NCBI GenBank assembly: GCA_965223115.1
Contig: OZ244982.1
Span: 434,001-498,000, forward strand
DNA from: CBDCUI01 sp965223115
GTDB taxonomy: Bacteria > Pseudomonadota > Gammaproteobacteria > UBA4575
DNA: 64,000 nt
Reading direction: 5' to 3'
In this document: positions 18,437 through 25,971 of the stretch, one piece after another
Layout: every line of letters starts with the position of its first letter
Numbering within the stretch: position 1 is the stretch's first letter
Notes under the pieces: model-generated
What the model was told of the DNA's origin: nothing
What the model saw: only the letters and a program-made list of their open reading frames with translations
The model's database searches: none
Program-made: the position numbers and the translations under genes

Positions 18437-19160
18437 TGAAACAAATCAGCAGGTACGCTGCTGGGCCGTAATTCCCGCTGCAGGCACCAGCCAACGTATG
18501 GGGACGGGACTACCTAAACAATACTTGTCTTTATTATCAAAAACAGTAATCGAGTCTTCGCTCGAATGTTTTCTCCAGCATCCACAAATTATTGGTGTTT
18601 TTGTTGTGTTACATATAAATGATCAGTATTGGCAAAAGCTGCCTATTTCTAAGCATAATAAGATTGAAACGGTTATTGGCGGTGAAACACGTGCTTTATC
18701 AGTAAAAAATGCATTAGATAAAGCTAAGGACTATGTAGGCGTAAATGATTTTGTTTTAGTGCATGATGCTGCAAGACCATGTTTAAGCTATTCAGATTTA
18801 GATTTTCTCATTAATACTCTTATTAAAGACGAAGTAGGTGGAATTCTAGCTTCCCCTTTGCACGATACAATTAAAATATCAGAAAATAACATAGATGGTT
18901 TAATAGTGAAGAAGACACTTGATCGTAACCTAATCTGGAAAGCTTATACACCGCAGATGTTTCGTATTGAAAAGTTGAATCAAGCGCTGGAATATTGTTT
19001 TTTAAATCATATAGAAGTAACAGATGAGGCATCAGCTATTGAGGCGTTGGGTCTAAAGGTCAGATTGATTCAAGGCAGAGATGATAATATTAAAATAACG
19101 CATAAAGATGATTTGAAGCATGCGACGTTTATCTTGCAACAAGCAAAAGATCATTCGTGA
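18429..19160 (+). CDS. ispD: 2-C-methyl-D-erythritol 4-phosphate cytidylyltransferase
   Basis: IspD forms CDP-methylerythritol in the non-mevalonate isoprenoid pathway. The 243-residue nucleotidyltransferase has VIPAAGTSQRMGTGLPKQYL, a CTP-binding motif, then GGETRALSVKNAL, VLVHDAARPCLS, KKTLDRNLIWKAYTPQMFR and VTDEASAIEALG. The start is GTG 18429, overlapping the end of ftsB by eight bases, so translation is likely coupled. ispF follows after a short gap and supplies a later step. Confidence 0.96.
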   Translation: MNDETNQQVRCWAVIPAAGTSQRMGTGLPKQYLSLLSKTVIESSLECFLQHPQIIGVFVVLHINDQYWQKLPISKHNKIETVIGGETRALSVKNALDKAKDYVGVNDFVLVHDAARPCLSYSDLDFLINTLIKDEVGGILASPLHDTIKISENNIDGLIVKKTLDRNLIWKAYTPQMFRIEKLNQALEYCFLNHIEVTDEASAIEALGLKVRLIQGRDDNIKITHKDDLKHATFILQQAKDHS

Positions 19161-19194
19161 TAATGAAAACAAATGAATTTATAGAAGCATGATT

Positions 19195-19671
19195 ATGAGA
19201 GTTGGATTTGGATACGATTCACATCGCTTTAAAGAGGGTGATCATATTATGATTGGTGCAGAAAAGATTCCTTTTAATAAAGGTGTAGATGCCCATTCGG
19301 ATGGAGATGTTTTATTGCATGCTGTATGTGATGCCTTGTTAGGAGCTGCAGGTTTGGGTGATATTGGTAAACATTTTCCGGATAATGATATGCAGTACAA
19401 AAACATTAACAGCAGTGAATTAGTTAAAAATATCATGAACGAACTTGCAAGATTAGAATATTTAGTGGGCAATTTAGATTGCACAGTAATTTTAGAAAAA
19501 CCAAAGTTGGCTAAATATGTGGGAAATATACAAACTAACATAAGTGAATTATTAGCTATGCCTGTAAATAGTGTAAATATAAAAGCGAGCACTAATGAAG
19601 GTATGGGGTTTGTAGGTCGGGGTGAAGGTTTGGTTGCATATGCAGTTGTTGCTTTAATGCAAAAGAATTAA
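19195..19671 (+). CDS. ispF: 2-C-methyl-D-erythritol 2,4-cyclodiphosphate synthase
   Basis: IspF closes the cyclic diphosphate in the non-mevalonate isoprenoid pathway. ATG 19195 gives 158 residues starting MRVGFGYDSHRF, matching E. coli (159); an ATG two codons earlier at 19189 is also possible. Metal ligands are in the GYDSHRF motif and in the HSDGDVLLHAVCDALLGAAG stretch; NIKASTNEGMGFVGRGEG is the C-terminal signature. It directly follows ispD. Confidence 0.96.
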   Translation: MRVGFGYDSHRFKEGDHIMIGAEKIPFNKGVDAHSDGDVLLHAVCDALLGAAGLGDIGKHFPDNDMQYKNINSSELVKNIMNELARLEYLVGNLDCTVILEKPKLAKYVGNIQTNISELLAMPVNSVNIKASTNEGMGFVGRGEGLVAYAVVALMQKN

Positions 19672-19692
19672 CTCTTTTTTAGTTACATTTAT

Positions 19693-21624
19693 ATGCAAAG
19701 CGAAGAAATTTTCAGTTCTTCTGGCCTATTATCACAGCAGCTGGAAAATTTTAGATATCGTCCGCAACAGCAGAAGATGAGTCGAGCGGTTGAAGAAGCA
19801 TTTAAAAATAATGATCGGTTGATTATTGAGGCTGGAACAGGTGTTGGTAAAACATTTGCCTATTTAATTCCAGCTTTACTGTCAAATAAGAAAGTAGTGA
19901 TTTCGACAGGCACTAAGCATCTTCAAGACCAGTTATATTTCAAAGACTTACCAACCATTCTTAAAATACTGAAGCTTCCTAACACTGTTTCATTGCTTAA
20001 AGGGCGTGCAAATTACTTGTGTTTATATCGATTAGAAAATCACGCGATACGCATACAGCAACATAATAGTCGCGTCGCAAAAAAAATACAGGTAATTAAA
20101 GATTGGTCGCGATTGACTAAATCAGGCGAAACAGCTGAAGTTACAGAAATTAATGAGACAGATTCTATCTGGTCGAATGTAACTTCAACTGTAGATAATT
20201 GTTTGGGTGCTGAATGTCCCAGCTATCAAAAATGTCATGTAGTAAAAGCGCGTCAAAAAGCCTTAAAGGCTGATGTAGTCATTATTAATCATTATTTGTT
20301 TTTTGCAGATTTAGCATTAAAAGAAGAAGGTTTTGGTGAATTACTGCCTTCTGCTGATGCATTTATATTTGATGAAGCGCATCAGCTTCCAGAGTTAGCC
20401 AGCACATTCCTTGCCACATCTATAAGCAGCCACCAAATTAAAGACTTATGTGAAGATGTGATTGAAGGTCAACTCGAAGAAGCACCAGATGAGAAAAAAA
20501 TTCGTGAAACGGTAGGCGAATTAAAAAAATCTGTAGCAGATTTCAAATTGTCTTTGTTGGGAAATATAGGACGTAAATCTTGGCATGAGGTAATTGCTGT
20601 AGCAAAAATAGAGGATTCATTTAATGCACTGTGCAAGTCCTTTAATAAACTATCTGAAGAGCTTGTGCAAATAAATGACTGTGGGAAGTTGTTAGCGCGT
20701 TGTTTAGAAAGGTGTGAGCGTATAGAGCATGGATTGACGATCATTTCTGAAAAACAGGAAGGCATGATTAACTGGCTTGAAAGCTTTGAACGAGGTTTTA
20801 AATTACACAGTACGCCCTTATTGGTTGCGGACTCATTTCAGTCTTTTATGGATCGCTATCAATCTAGTTGGATATTTGCATCAGCAACCTTAACTGTAAA
20901 TGCAGAGTTTAAACATTACCAAAATCAGCTAGGACTTAATGAAGTAGAAACCATCATGTTAGATAGTCCTTATGATTATCGATACAACACCCGGTTATTT
21001 CTACCTTCTATTAACTCACAACCACAAGATATAAATTATACTCATGAAGTAATCGATTCTGTGTTACCCATTTTAGAAGTCAATCGTGGTCGGGCATTTC
21101 TATTATTTACCAGTCATCGTGCATTACGTGTCGCGGCAGATTATTTATATGACCATAATGAGTTTACATTACTAGTGCAAGGTGAGGCGCCGCGTCGTGA
21201 ATTATTAATAAATTTTGCTAAAACTGAAAATGCTGTACTGCTCGGTACCAATAGTTTCTGGGAAGGTGTAGATATACGTGGCAATGCGTTGAGTTGCGTT
21301 GTTATAGATAAGCTACCATTTGCATCACCAGGCGATCCAGTTTTAACAGGTAGATTACAGGTGTTACGCCAGTCTGGTAACAATCCTTTTATGAGCTATC
21401 AATTGCCGCAAGCCGTAATAACACTTAAACAAGGTGTGGGGCGCCTTATACGCGATGAAGAAGATTATGGCATTGTTGCAATTTGCGATCCTAGACTTAC
21501 AACCAAGCCTTATGGAAAATCGTTTATAAATAGTTTGCCTGATATGACATTAACTTCTAATCTGGATGATGTTATTCAATTTTTAGAAATGCGTGATACA
21601 GCACATGAAACTGCTTGCTATTGA
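19693..21624 (+). CDS. yoaA: YoaA/DinG-family ATP-dependent helicase (iron-sulfur, XPD-like)
   Basis: This is a superfamily 2 DNA helicase of the XPD/DinG group. The 643-residue length fits YoaA (E. coli 636) better than DinG (~715). Walker A is EAGTGVGKT (46-54), the DEAH box is at 227-230, and four cysteines placed to bind an iron-sulfur cluster are C110, C170, C175 and C181. Late motifs include FASATLTV, LLGTNSFWEGVDIRG and QGVGRLIRDEEDYG. In E. coli YoaA works with the Pol III chi subunit HolC, which is also encoded in this window at 29.4 kb. The gene overlaps tsaB by 20 bases, so the two are translationally linked. Confidence 0.92.
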   Translation: MQSEEIFSSSGLLSQQLENFRYRPQQQKMSRAVEEAFKNNDRLIIEAGTGVGKTFAYLIPALLSNKKVVISTGTKHLQDQLYFKDLPTILKILKLPNTVSLLKGRANYLCLYRLENHAIRIQQHNSRVAKKIQVIKDWSRLTKSGETAEVTEINETDSIWSNVTSTVDNCLGAECPSYQKCHVVKARQKALKADVVIINHYLFFADLALKEEGFGELLPSADAFIFDEAHQLPELASTFLATSISSHQIKDLCEDVIEGQLEEAPDEKKIRETVGELKKSVADFKLSLLGNIGRKSWHEVIAVAKIEDSFNALCKSFNKLSEELVQINDCGKLLARCLERCERIEHGLTIISEKQEGMINWLESFERGFKLHSTPLLVADSFQSFMDRYQSSWIFASATLTVNAEFKHYQNQLGLNEVETIMLDSPYDYRYNTRLFLPSINSQPQDINYTHEVIDSVLPILEVNRGRAFLLFTSHRALRVAADYLYDHNEFTLLVQGEAPRRELLINFAKTENAVLLGTNSFWEGVDIRGNALSCVVIDKLPFASPGDPVLTGRLQVLRQSGNNPFMSYQLPQAVITLKQGVGRLIRDEEDYGIVAICDPRLTTKPYGKSFINSLPDMTLTSNLDDVIQFLEMRDTAHETACY

Positions 21625-22300
21625 TACTGCTACTGAGTCTTGTTCTGCAGCCTTGTTAATTGACGATGAGTTAATCACGCTCAGTGAGATTGCGCCACGT
21701 AGACATAATGAAATTATTTTATCAATGTGTGAGTATGTATTAACTAAAGGCCAAGTTAAAATTTCACAATTAGATGCTATAGCATTTGGTCGCGGTCCAG
21801 GTGCTTTTACAGGAGTGCGTTTGGCCGCAAGTGTCACGCAAGGAATTGCATTAGCACATGATCTTCCTGTTGTGCCTATTTCATCATTAGCAGCTATGGC
21901 TCAAGCGACTTACCATTTTCAGCAAGCCAAACAAGTTTTGGCGTGTATCGATGCTCGAATGCAAGAAATTTATGTTGGTCTTTTTGAAGTTAATCAAGAG
22001 AATATTATGCAAGTTGTTAACGATGAGGAAGTGATTAAGCCTGAAAATATTAGTATAGAAATTAGTAAAGATTGTTTTGGTGTGGGTAGTGGTTGGGAAT
22101 GTTATGCAGATATATTGCAAAATAAATGTGGTAAAGAAATCACCTATGATAAGAAGGTGTTTCCTCAAGCGGAATTTGTAGCCAAACTAGGCAAATATTA
22201 TCTTCAACAAGGAAAAATCGTCTCGGCTATAGAGGCATTGCCCGTATATTTAAGAGATAATGTAGCATCTAAACCAAATAAAAGTAAGTTTTTTCTATAG
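21605..22300 (+). CDS. tsaB: tRNA threonylcarbamoyladenosine biosynthesis protein TsaB
   Basis: TsaB is the regulatory partner of TsaD in making t6A at position 37 of ANN-decoding tRNAs. ATG 21605 gives 231 residues beginning MKLLAIDTATESCSAALL, the family start, overlapping yoaA by 20 bases. The actin-like ATPase-fold motifs AFGRGPGAFTGVRLAASVTQGIA and ISSLAAMAQ are clear (here split over two stretches). TsaB lacks the metal-binding histidines of TsaD, as seen here. The yoaA-tsaB pairing is common in gammaproteobacteria. Confidence 0.95.
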   Translation: MKLLAIDTATESCSAALLIDDELITLSEIAPRRHNEIILSMCEYVLTKGQVKISQLDAIAFGRGPGAFTGVRLAASVTQGIALAHDLPVVPISSLAAMAQATYHFQQAKQVLACIDARMQEIYVGLFEVNQENIMQVVNDEEVIKPENISIEISKDCFGVGSGWECYADILQNKCGKEITYDKKVFPQAEFVAKLGKYYLQQGKIVSAIEALPVYLRDNVASKPNKSKFFL

Positions 22301-22313
22301 GGAATGATTGATT

Positions 22314-22736
22314 ATGCCAACCTCAGTGTTTCATTTAGCTTTTCCTGTACATGATATAGAAAAAACACGAGAGTTTTATGTTCATATATTGGGTTGTAAG
22401 GTGGGCCGTGAAGATACACGTTGGATCGATTTTAATTTTTATGGTCATCAAATCAGTGCTCATTTATATGATCACGAAGATATGTTTACGCCTACAAATC
22501 CGGTCGATAATGAAGATATCCCTATACGACATTTTGGGATCGTCTTAAATTGGGGGGAGTGGCAGCACTTGGCAGAACGCTTTAAGCGAGAGGGTGTTGA
22601 ATTCCATATTAAACCGTGTGTCCGTTTTCAAGGTCAAGTCGGTGAACAGGTAACAATGTTTATCAAAGATCCAAGTAATAATTATCTTGAATTTAAGTCT
22701 TTCAAAGATATGCAGCAAATTTTTGCTAAAGAGTGA
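22314..22736 (+). CDS. VOC-superfamily (glyoxalase/dioxygenase-like) protein
   Basis: The 140-residue product is a two-module vicinal oxygen chelate protein: VFHLAFPVHDIEKTREFYVHILGC opens module one across its first strand and helix, and RHFGIVL plus FIKDPSNNYLEFKSF form module two. Likely metal ligands are the first His (FHLAF), the second-module His (RHFGIVL) and Glu in NYLEFK. The family includes dioxygenases, isomerases and antibiotic-binding proteins, so the reaction is unknown. I prefer ATG 22314, just after the GGAATG at 22301, over the TTG two codons earlier. Its stop overlaps the ATG of the next gene. Confidence 0.85.
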   Translation: MPTSVFHLAFPVHDIEKTREFYVHILGCKVGREDTRWIDFNFYGHQISAHLYDHEDMFTPTNPVDNEDIPIRHFGIVLNWGEWQHLAERFKREGVEFHIKPCVRFQGQVGEQVTMFIKDPSNNYLEFKSFKDMQQIFAKE

Positions 22737-23095
22737 TGGTAAGTAAAAAGATAATTATTTTAGTACTGTTTTTTGCTCAATCAGTGATGGCGAGTACTCC
22801 TGAAGTTGTAGACGTTAAAGTTGAGATAACACCCGCTCAAAAATACAATTTCTCTGTTACTATTGAGCATGAAGATAGTGGTTGGGATCATTATGCCAAT
22901 GCATGGCGTGTATATTCCCCGCAAGGTAAATTATTAGGGGAACGCATATTGCATCATCCCCATGTCAAAGAGCAGCCTTTTACACGTACATTAAGAGGTG
23001 TTCGTATACCAGTTGATATTGATGAAGTTATTATCAAAGCAAGTTGCTCAGTAAAAAATGAAAATGAGCATGGCTATATCATTAAGCTCAAATAA
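22736..23095 (+). CDS. Exported protein of unknown function
   Basis: A 119-residue protein with a clear signal peptide (KKIIILVLFFAQSVMA, cut likely before STPEV). The mature part is a predicted small beta-sandwich-like domain with HEDSGWDHYANAWRVYSP, ILHHPHVKEQPFTRTL and a single Cys near the end. I do not recognise a characterised family. Its ATG shares bases with the TGA of the VOC gene, so the two are translated together. Several histidines in the mature domain could bind metal, but nothing else supports that. Periplasmic location is the only solid inference. Confidence 0.75.
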   Translation: MVSKKIIILVLFFAQSVMASTPEVVDVKVEITPAQKYNFSVTIEHEDSGWDHYANAWRVYSPQGKLLGERILHHPHVKEQPFTRTLRGVRIPVDIDEVIIKASCSVKNENEHGYIIKLK

Positions 23096-23110
23096 TTAAG
23101 GATTAAGATT

Positions 23111-23119
23111 TGCTACAAT
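23111..23119 (+). promoter_or_regulatory. Extended -10 element (TGCTACAAT) abutting a start codon
   Basis: TGCTACAAT has the TGn extension and a good -10 hexamer. Six bases separate it from the ATG at 23126, so transcription would begin at or beside the start codon. No Shine-Dalgarno is present between them. The identical nine bases lie at the same distance before aroC (53168-53176). Confidence 0.5.
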
Positions 23120-23125
23120 ACGCAC

Positions 23126-23437
23126 ATGACGCGTATTTTTAGTGAACCTAATCCTATTTTTATCCATCAACTCAAAGAGTTGCTTGAGGAAAAAGGGATT
23201 GCAACGATTATTAAGAATGAGTTTTTATCCGGTGGTGTTGGCGAACTTCCCCCTACGGAGGTATGGCCAGAGCTTTGGGTGGTGAATAAAGAAGATAAGG
23301 AGCCGGCAAAACGCCTTGTAGATGAATTTTTGCATTCTACAAAAAATAAATTCAAGAATTGGACGTGTGAAAACTGTAGTCAAGAGGTCGAGGGGCAATT
23401 TAATGTCTGCTGGAGCTGTGGTAAAGAGATGCTTTAA
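23126..23437 (+). CDS. DUF2007-type protein with C-terminal zinc ribbon
   Basis: A 103-residue cytoplasmic protein. Residues 1-70 resemble the DUF2007 'putative signal transducing' fold (FSEPNPIFIHQLKELLEEKG, then ELWVVNKEDKEPAKRLVDEF), which looks like a small ferredoxin-like, PII-like domain. Residues 81-98 carry four cysteines in two CxxC knuckles (C81, C84, C95, C98), a zinc ribbon. The function of the family is unknown. It follows the exported protein gene by 30 bases but has its own likely promoter, an extended -10 right before the ATG. It may therefore be made from a leaderless message. Confidence 0.8.
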   Translation: MTRIFSEPNPIFIHQLKELLEEKGIATIIKNEFLSGGVGELPPTEVWPELWVVNKEDKEPAKRLVDEFLHSTKNKFKNWTCENCSQEVEGQFNVCWSCGKEML

Positions 23438-23506
23438 ATTAGCATAAACTGGTTGGTTATATTATGAAATCTAGTCTTTCATTTAATCTAAGCATAAGGT
23501 CTCGTT

Positions 23507-23944
23507 GTGAGTAATAATCTAGAACTAAAAAATAGTTTAAAAATTGAGAGATATAAAATTGTCACCGAATTACAAAAGTATTTCACTGAGCTCGCAAAAG
23601 ATTCTATTAACTCATACGTAAAAATTTTTGTTTCATTTGCAGCTGCTGCTGTTGGGTTAATATATTTTAAACAACAATTAGAATTTGAGCCTATGATTGA
23701 TATTTCTTTGTTGAAGGCAATTTATGTGTTATTGACATTAGTGGCTGTAATGTCAATTATCCAAATAATCTTTTGTTTAGTTAGATGGTATGGTTTAAGA
23801 AATTCTGAGCACGATATTAACTCAGAATGTTCACCTCTCGAGTGTTGGGCTTGGGAATTTGAAGGTCTATATGCATTAGCAATAATTGGGTCTATATATG
23901 TCGTGTGGTATGGATTCGATCATTTTTCTAAAATTATAACGTAA
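23507..23944 (+). CDS. Small integral membrane protein, unknown
   Basis: A 145-residue protein with a charged N-terminal helix (about 1-37) and three hydrophobic segments: VKIFVSFAAAAVGLIYF (38-54), about 70-93 (LLTLVAVMSIIQIIFCLV) and about 120-137 (YALAIIGSIYVVWYGF). I recognise no family. The start is GTG 23507; the methyltransferase gene begins 14 bases after its stop, suggesting a shared transcript. The base composition here is even more AT-rich than in neighbouring housekeeping genes, consistent with accessory DNA. Confidence 0.7.
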   Translation: MSNNLELKNSLKIERYKIVTELQKYFTELAKDSINSYVKIFVSFAAAAVGLIYFKQQLEFEPMIDISLLKAIYVLLTLVAVMSIIQIIFCLVRWYGLRNSEHDINSECSPLECWAWEFEGLYALAIIGSIYVVWYGFDHFSKIIT

Positions 23945-23958
23945 AAAAGTTAACTATT

Positions 23959-24651
23959 ATGAGTGTATCGATTAGTAACTCAATGAAAGGAATTAATTCC
24001 TATGGTAAGGAGCTTAGTAAAGATGATATTGATAATAAGAATTATCGAGATTTTGTAGGAGGACTTTGGGAAGAGCTCGGTAAATTACAGTTTGATTTTC
24101 TAGTGGCGAACGGATTAAAACCTAGTCATAAAACTCTTGATATAGGTTGTGGTTGTCTTAGAGGAGGGCTGCATTATATTGATTATCTGGATACAGGTAA
24201 CTATTTTGGTCTAGATGTAAATTCATCTTTAATCGAGGCGGGTAGACGTGAAGTCAAAGAAGCTAGACTAGAGGGCAAACAACCAACGTTATTAGTTGAT
24301 GATCAATTTAATTTAGCTAAGTTTGATGAAAAATTTGATTTTATGATTTCAGTATCTGTATTTACACACTTACCTATCAATATGATTGTTCGTTGTTTGA
24401 ATGAAGTTGCTAAACATCTAAAACCAAAAGGTGTTTATTACTCAACATTTTTTCAAGCGCCGAAGTCTGTATATATAAATGAGTTAGAGCATCAGCCTGG
24501 TGGCATTATGACTCATTATGATAAAGACCCTTTTCACTATTCTTTTGAGGAAATGATGTGGATGGCAGCGATTACAAATCTTGAAGTTAAGTTAATCGGA
24601 GACTGGGGGCACCCTAGAGATCAAAAAATGGTTGTCTTTACAGGCCGTTGA
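23959..24651 (+). CDS. Class I SAM-dependent methyltransferase
   Basis: A 230-residue methyltransferase. The SAM-binding glycine loop is TLDIGCGCLRGG, motif II is YFGLDVNSSLIEAG, and the motif IV/V region is FDFMISVSVFTHLP followed by the helix LNEVAKHLKPKG. The C-terminal part has HYDKDPFHYSFEEM. The acceptor is unknown; relatives act on sugars, lipids or small molecules and are frequent in surface-polysaccharide regions. A degraded second methyltransferase lies 73 bases downstream and aligns with this one through the glycine loop and the motif IV region, so the pair look like distant paralogues. Confidence 0.85.
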   Translation: MSVSISNSMKGINSYGKELSKDDIDNKNYRDFVGGLWEELGKLQFDFLVANGLKPSHKTLDIGCGCLRGGLHYIDYLDTGNYFGLDVNSSLIEAGRREVKEARLEGKQPTLLVDDQFNLAKFDEKFDFMISVSVFTHLPINMIVRCLNEVAKHLKPKGVYYSTFFQAPKSVYINELEHQPGGIMTHYDKDPFHYSFEEMMWMAAITNLEVKLIGDWGHPRDQKMVVFTGR

Positions 24652-24724
24652 CAAGTCTGTATTACCATTGATGCTGATTTTAGTTTTATAAAAACTGTTG
24701 TTAAATATAGATGGAATGTAATAA

Positions 24725-25237
24725 ATGCTGCAATACTTTAAAAGGAATAAAGCGAAAACGGTTGGGCTTGGTTTGAAACTGGGTCCGGGTGATGAGCACT
24801 ATCGCGCATATGTTGCTCCACCTTAAGACTATGATTTGATTTCTGCAATGGTGTTTAATCTTCTTACAAGTATCGGTTTAAGGCAACATCATAAGGTTCT
24901 TGATATAGGTTGTGGATCTCTCCGTGTTGGTAGGTTACTAATATCGTATTTAAATCAAAATAATTATTATGATATAGAACCAAACGAATGGCTTGTGAAT
25001 GATGGTATTGAAAATGAGATAGGTAGAGATATGGTAAACATATGAAAACCTACTTTTTCTTTTAATAATTCTATGAGCGAATTTAATAAACCTTTAAGCA
25101 TAGATTTTGCTGTTGCGTAATCAATTTTCAGTCATTGTAGAAAAGATTTAATAAAAAGTTGGTTCTCCCAAATGTCATTTCATTATCTGAATAATAGACC
25201 TGTACAGCCGTTACATGCGCGTACAATTCTAAAATAA
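24725..25237 (+). pseudogene. Decayed SAM methyltransferase with three in-frame stops
   Basis: Reading one frame from ATG 24725 gives methyltransferase sequence interrupted only by stops: TAA at 24824, TGA at 25043 and TAA at 25118. Around them the frame stays coherent: GPGDEHYRAYVAPP, then HHKVLDIGCGSLRVGRLL (the SAM loop), then KPTFSFNNS, then SIFSHCRKDLI. IDFAVA-stop-SIFSH lines up with FDFMISVSVFTH of the intact gene just upstream. The frame ends at 25237, before the last part of a normal enzyme, so the 3' end is also lost. The longest intact piece is 69 codons (24836-25045) and cannot be a working enzyme. Confidence 0.88.
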
Positions 25238-25342
25238 AATATTTTTATAAAAAACTAAATTAAAAATACACAACATTGAACTGATTAAGTTATTAGTATA
25301 TTTATTTTTTTGGGCTAAAAAGTTACATGATTGATATTGCAC

Positions 25343-25840
25343 TTAGGTAGTAATAGCAACATGTAATTGTTCATTTCTTTCCCGTATTTCTCGACTCATT
25401 TCGCGACGCATTTTTCCAGCTTTAAATAATTTCTTTTCTGTCTCTGAGTCTAGTTGTAATCTTGGTACCTCTTGTGGCGTACCATTTTCATCAACTGATA
25501 TCATAGTAAAGTAGCAGGATATGGCATGATAGCTTGTCTTTTCTTTAATATTTTCTCCCTCAACCCGAATGCCAATTTCCATTGAGCTGTGTCCAACGTA
25601 ATTTACATTGCATTTAAATGTGACTAGATCACCTACAGTGATGGGGGTTTTGAATGCAACTTGATTTAATGAAGCAGTGACAACATAAGTTTTGCAGTAA
25701 CGAGAAGCGCAAGAAAATGCGGCTTCGTCTAATAATTTAAGAATAGTGCCACCATGTACTTTGCCCGAGAAATTAGACATATCGGGTGTCATTAGGCGCG
25801 TCATATACAATCGCTTTTCTTGTTGCTTTATTTTAGACAT
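25343..25840 (-). CDS. Acyl-CoA thioesterase (hotdog fold, YciA-like)
   Basis: A 165-residue hotdog thioesterase that would hydrolyse acyl-CoA to acid and CoA. The family core is NFSGKVHGGTILKLLDEAAF, with the conserved Asp in LLDEAA, followed by VTASLNQVAFKTPITVGDLV and VGHSSMEIGIRVEGENI. Likely hexameric and cytosolic. A ribosome site (AGGAAAA) precedes the ATG at 25840. It follows valS on the same strand after a 131-base AT-rich gap, so it probably has its own promoter. YciA, BFIT-like and Acot-like members cannot be separated by reading alone. Confidence 0.88.
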   Translation of the reverse strand: MSKIKQQEKRLYMTRLMTPDMSNFSGKVHGGTILKLLDEAAFSCASRYCKTYVVTASLNQVAFKTPITVGDLVTFKCNVNYVGHSSMEIGIRVEGENIKEKTSYHAISCYFTMISVDENGTPQEVPRLQLDSETEKKLFKAGKMRREMSREIRERNEQLHVAITT

Positions 25841-25971
25841 TGAGTTTTCCTAAACTAGGCTTTTATTAAAAAATTAAAAATTTCTAATTGTATGTAATGT
25901 ATTAATGTGTATTAAAATATAATTATAGATTACAATCTACATAAGAGTGATTAAGAACTTTGAATAAGTTG

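Noticed and set aside
24824..25120. Possible stop-codon readthrough or recoding in the broken methyltransferase
   Set aside because: Two different stop codons (TAA twice, TGA once) occur and the 3' part of the enzyme is missing, which fits decay rather than recoding. No other gene in the window shows in-frame stops.
25926..25939. TAGATT/AATCTA inverted repeat after valS as a terminator
   Set aside because: Loop of two bases, short stem and no T-run on the valS strand; not convincing.
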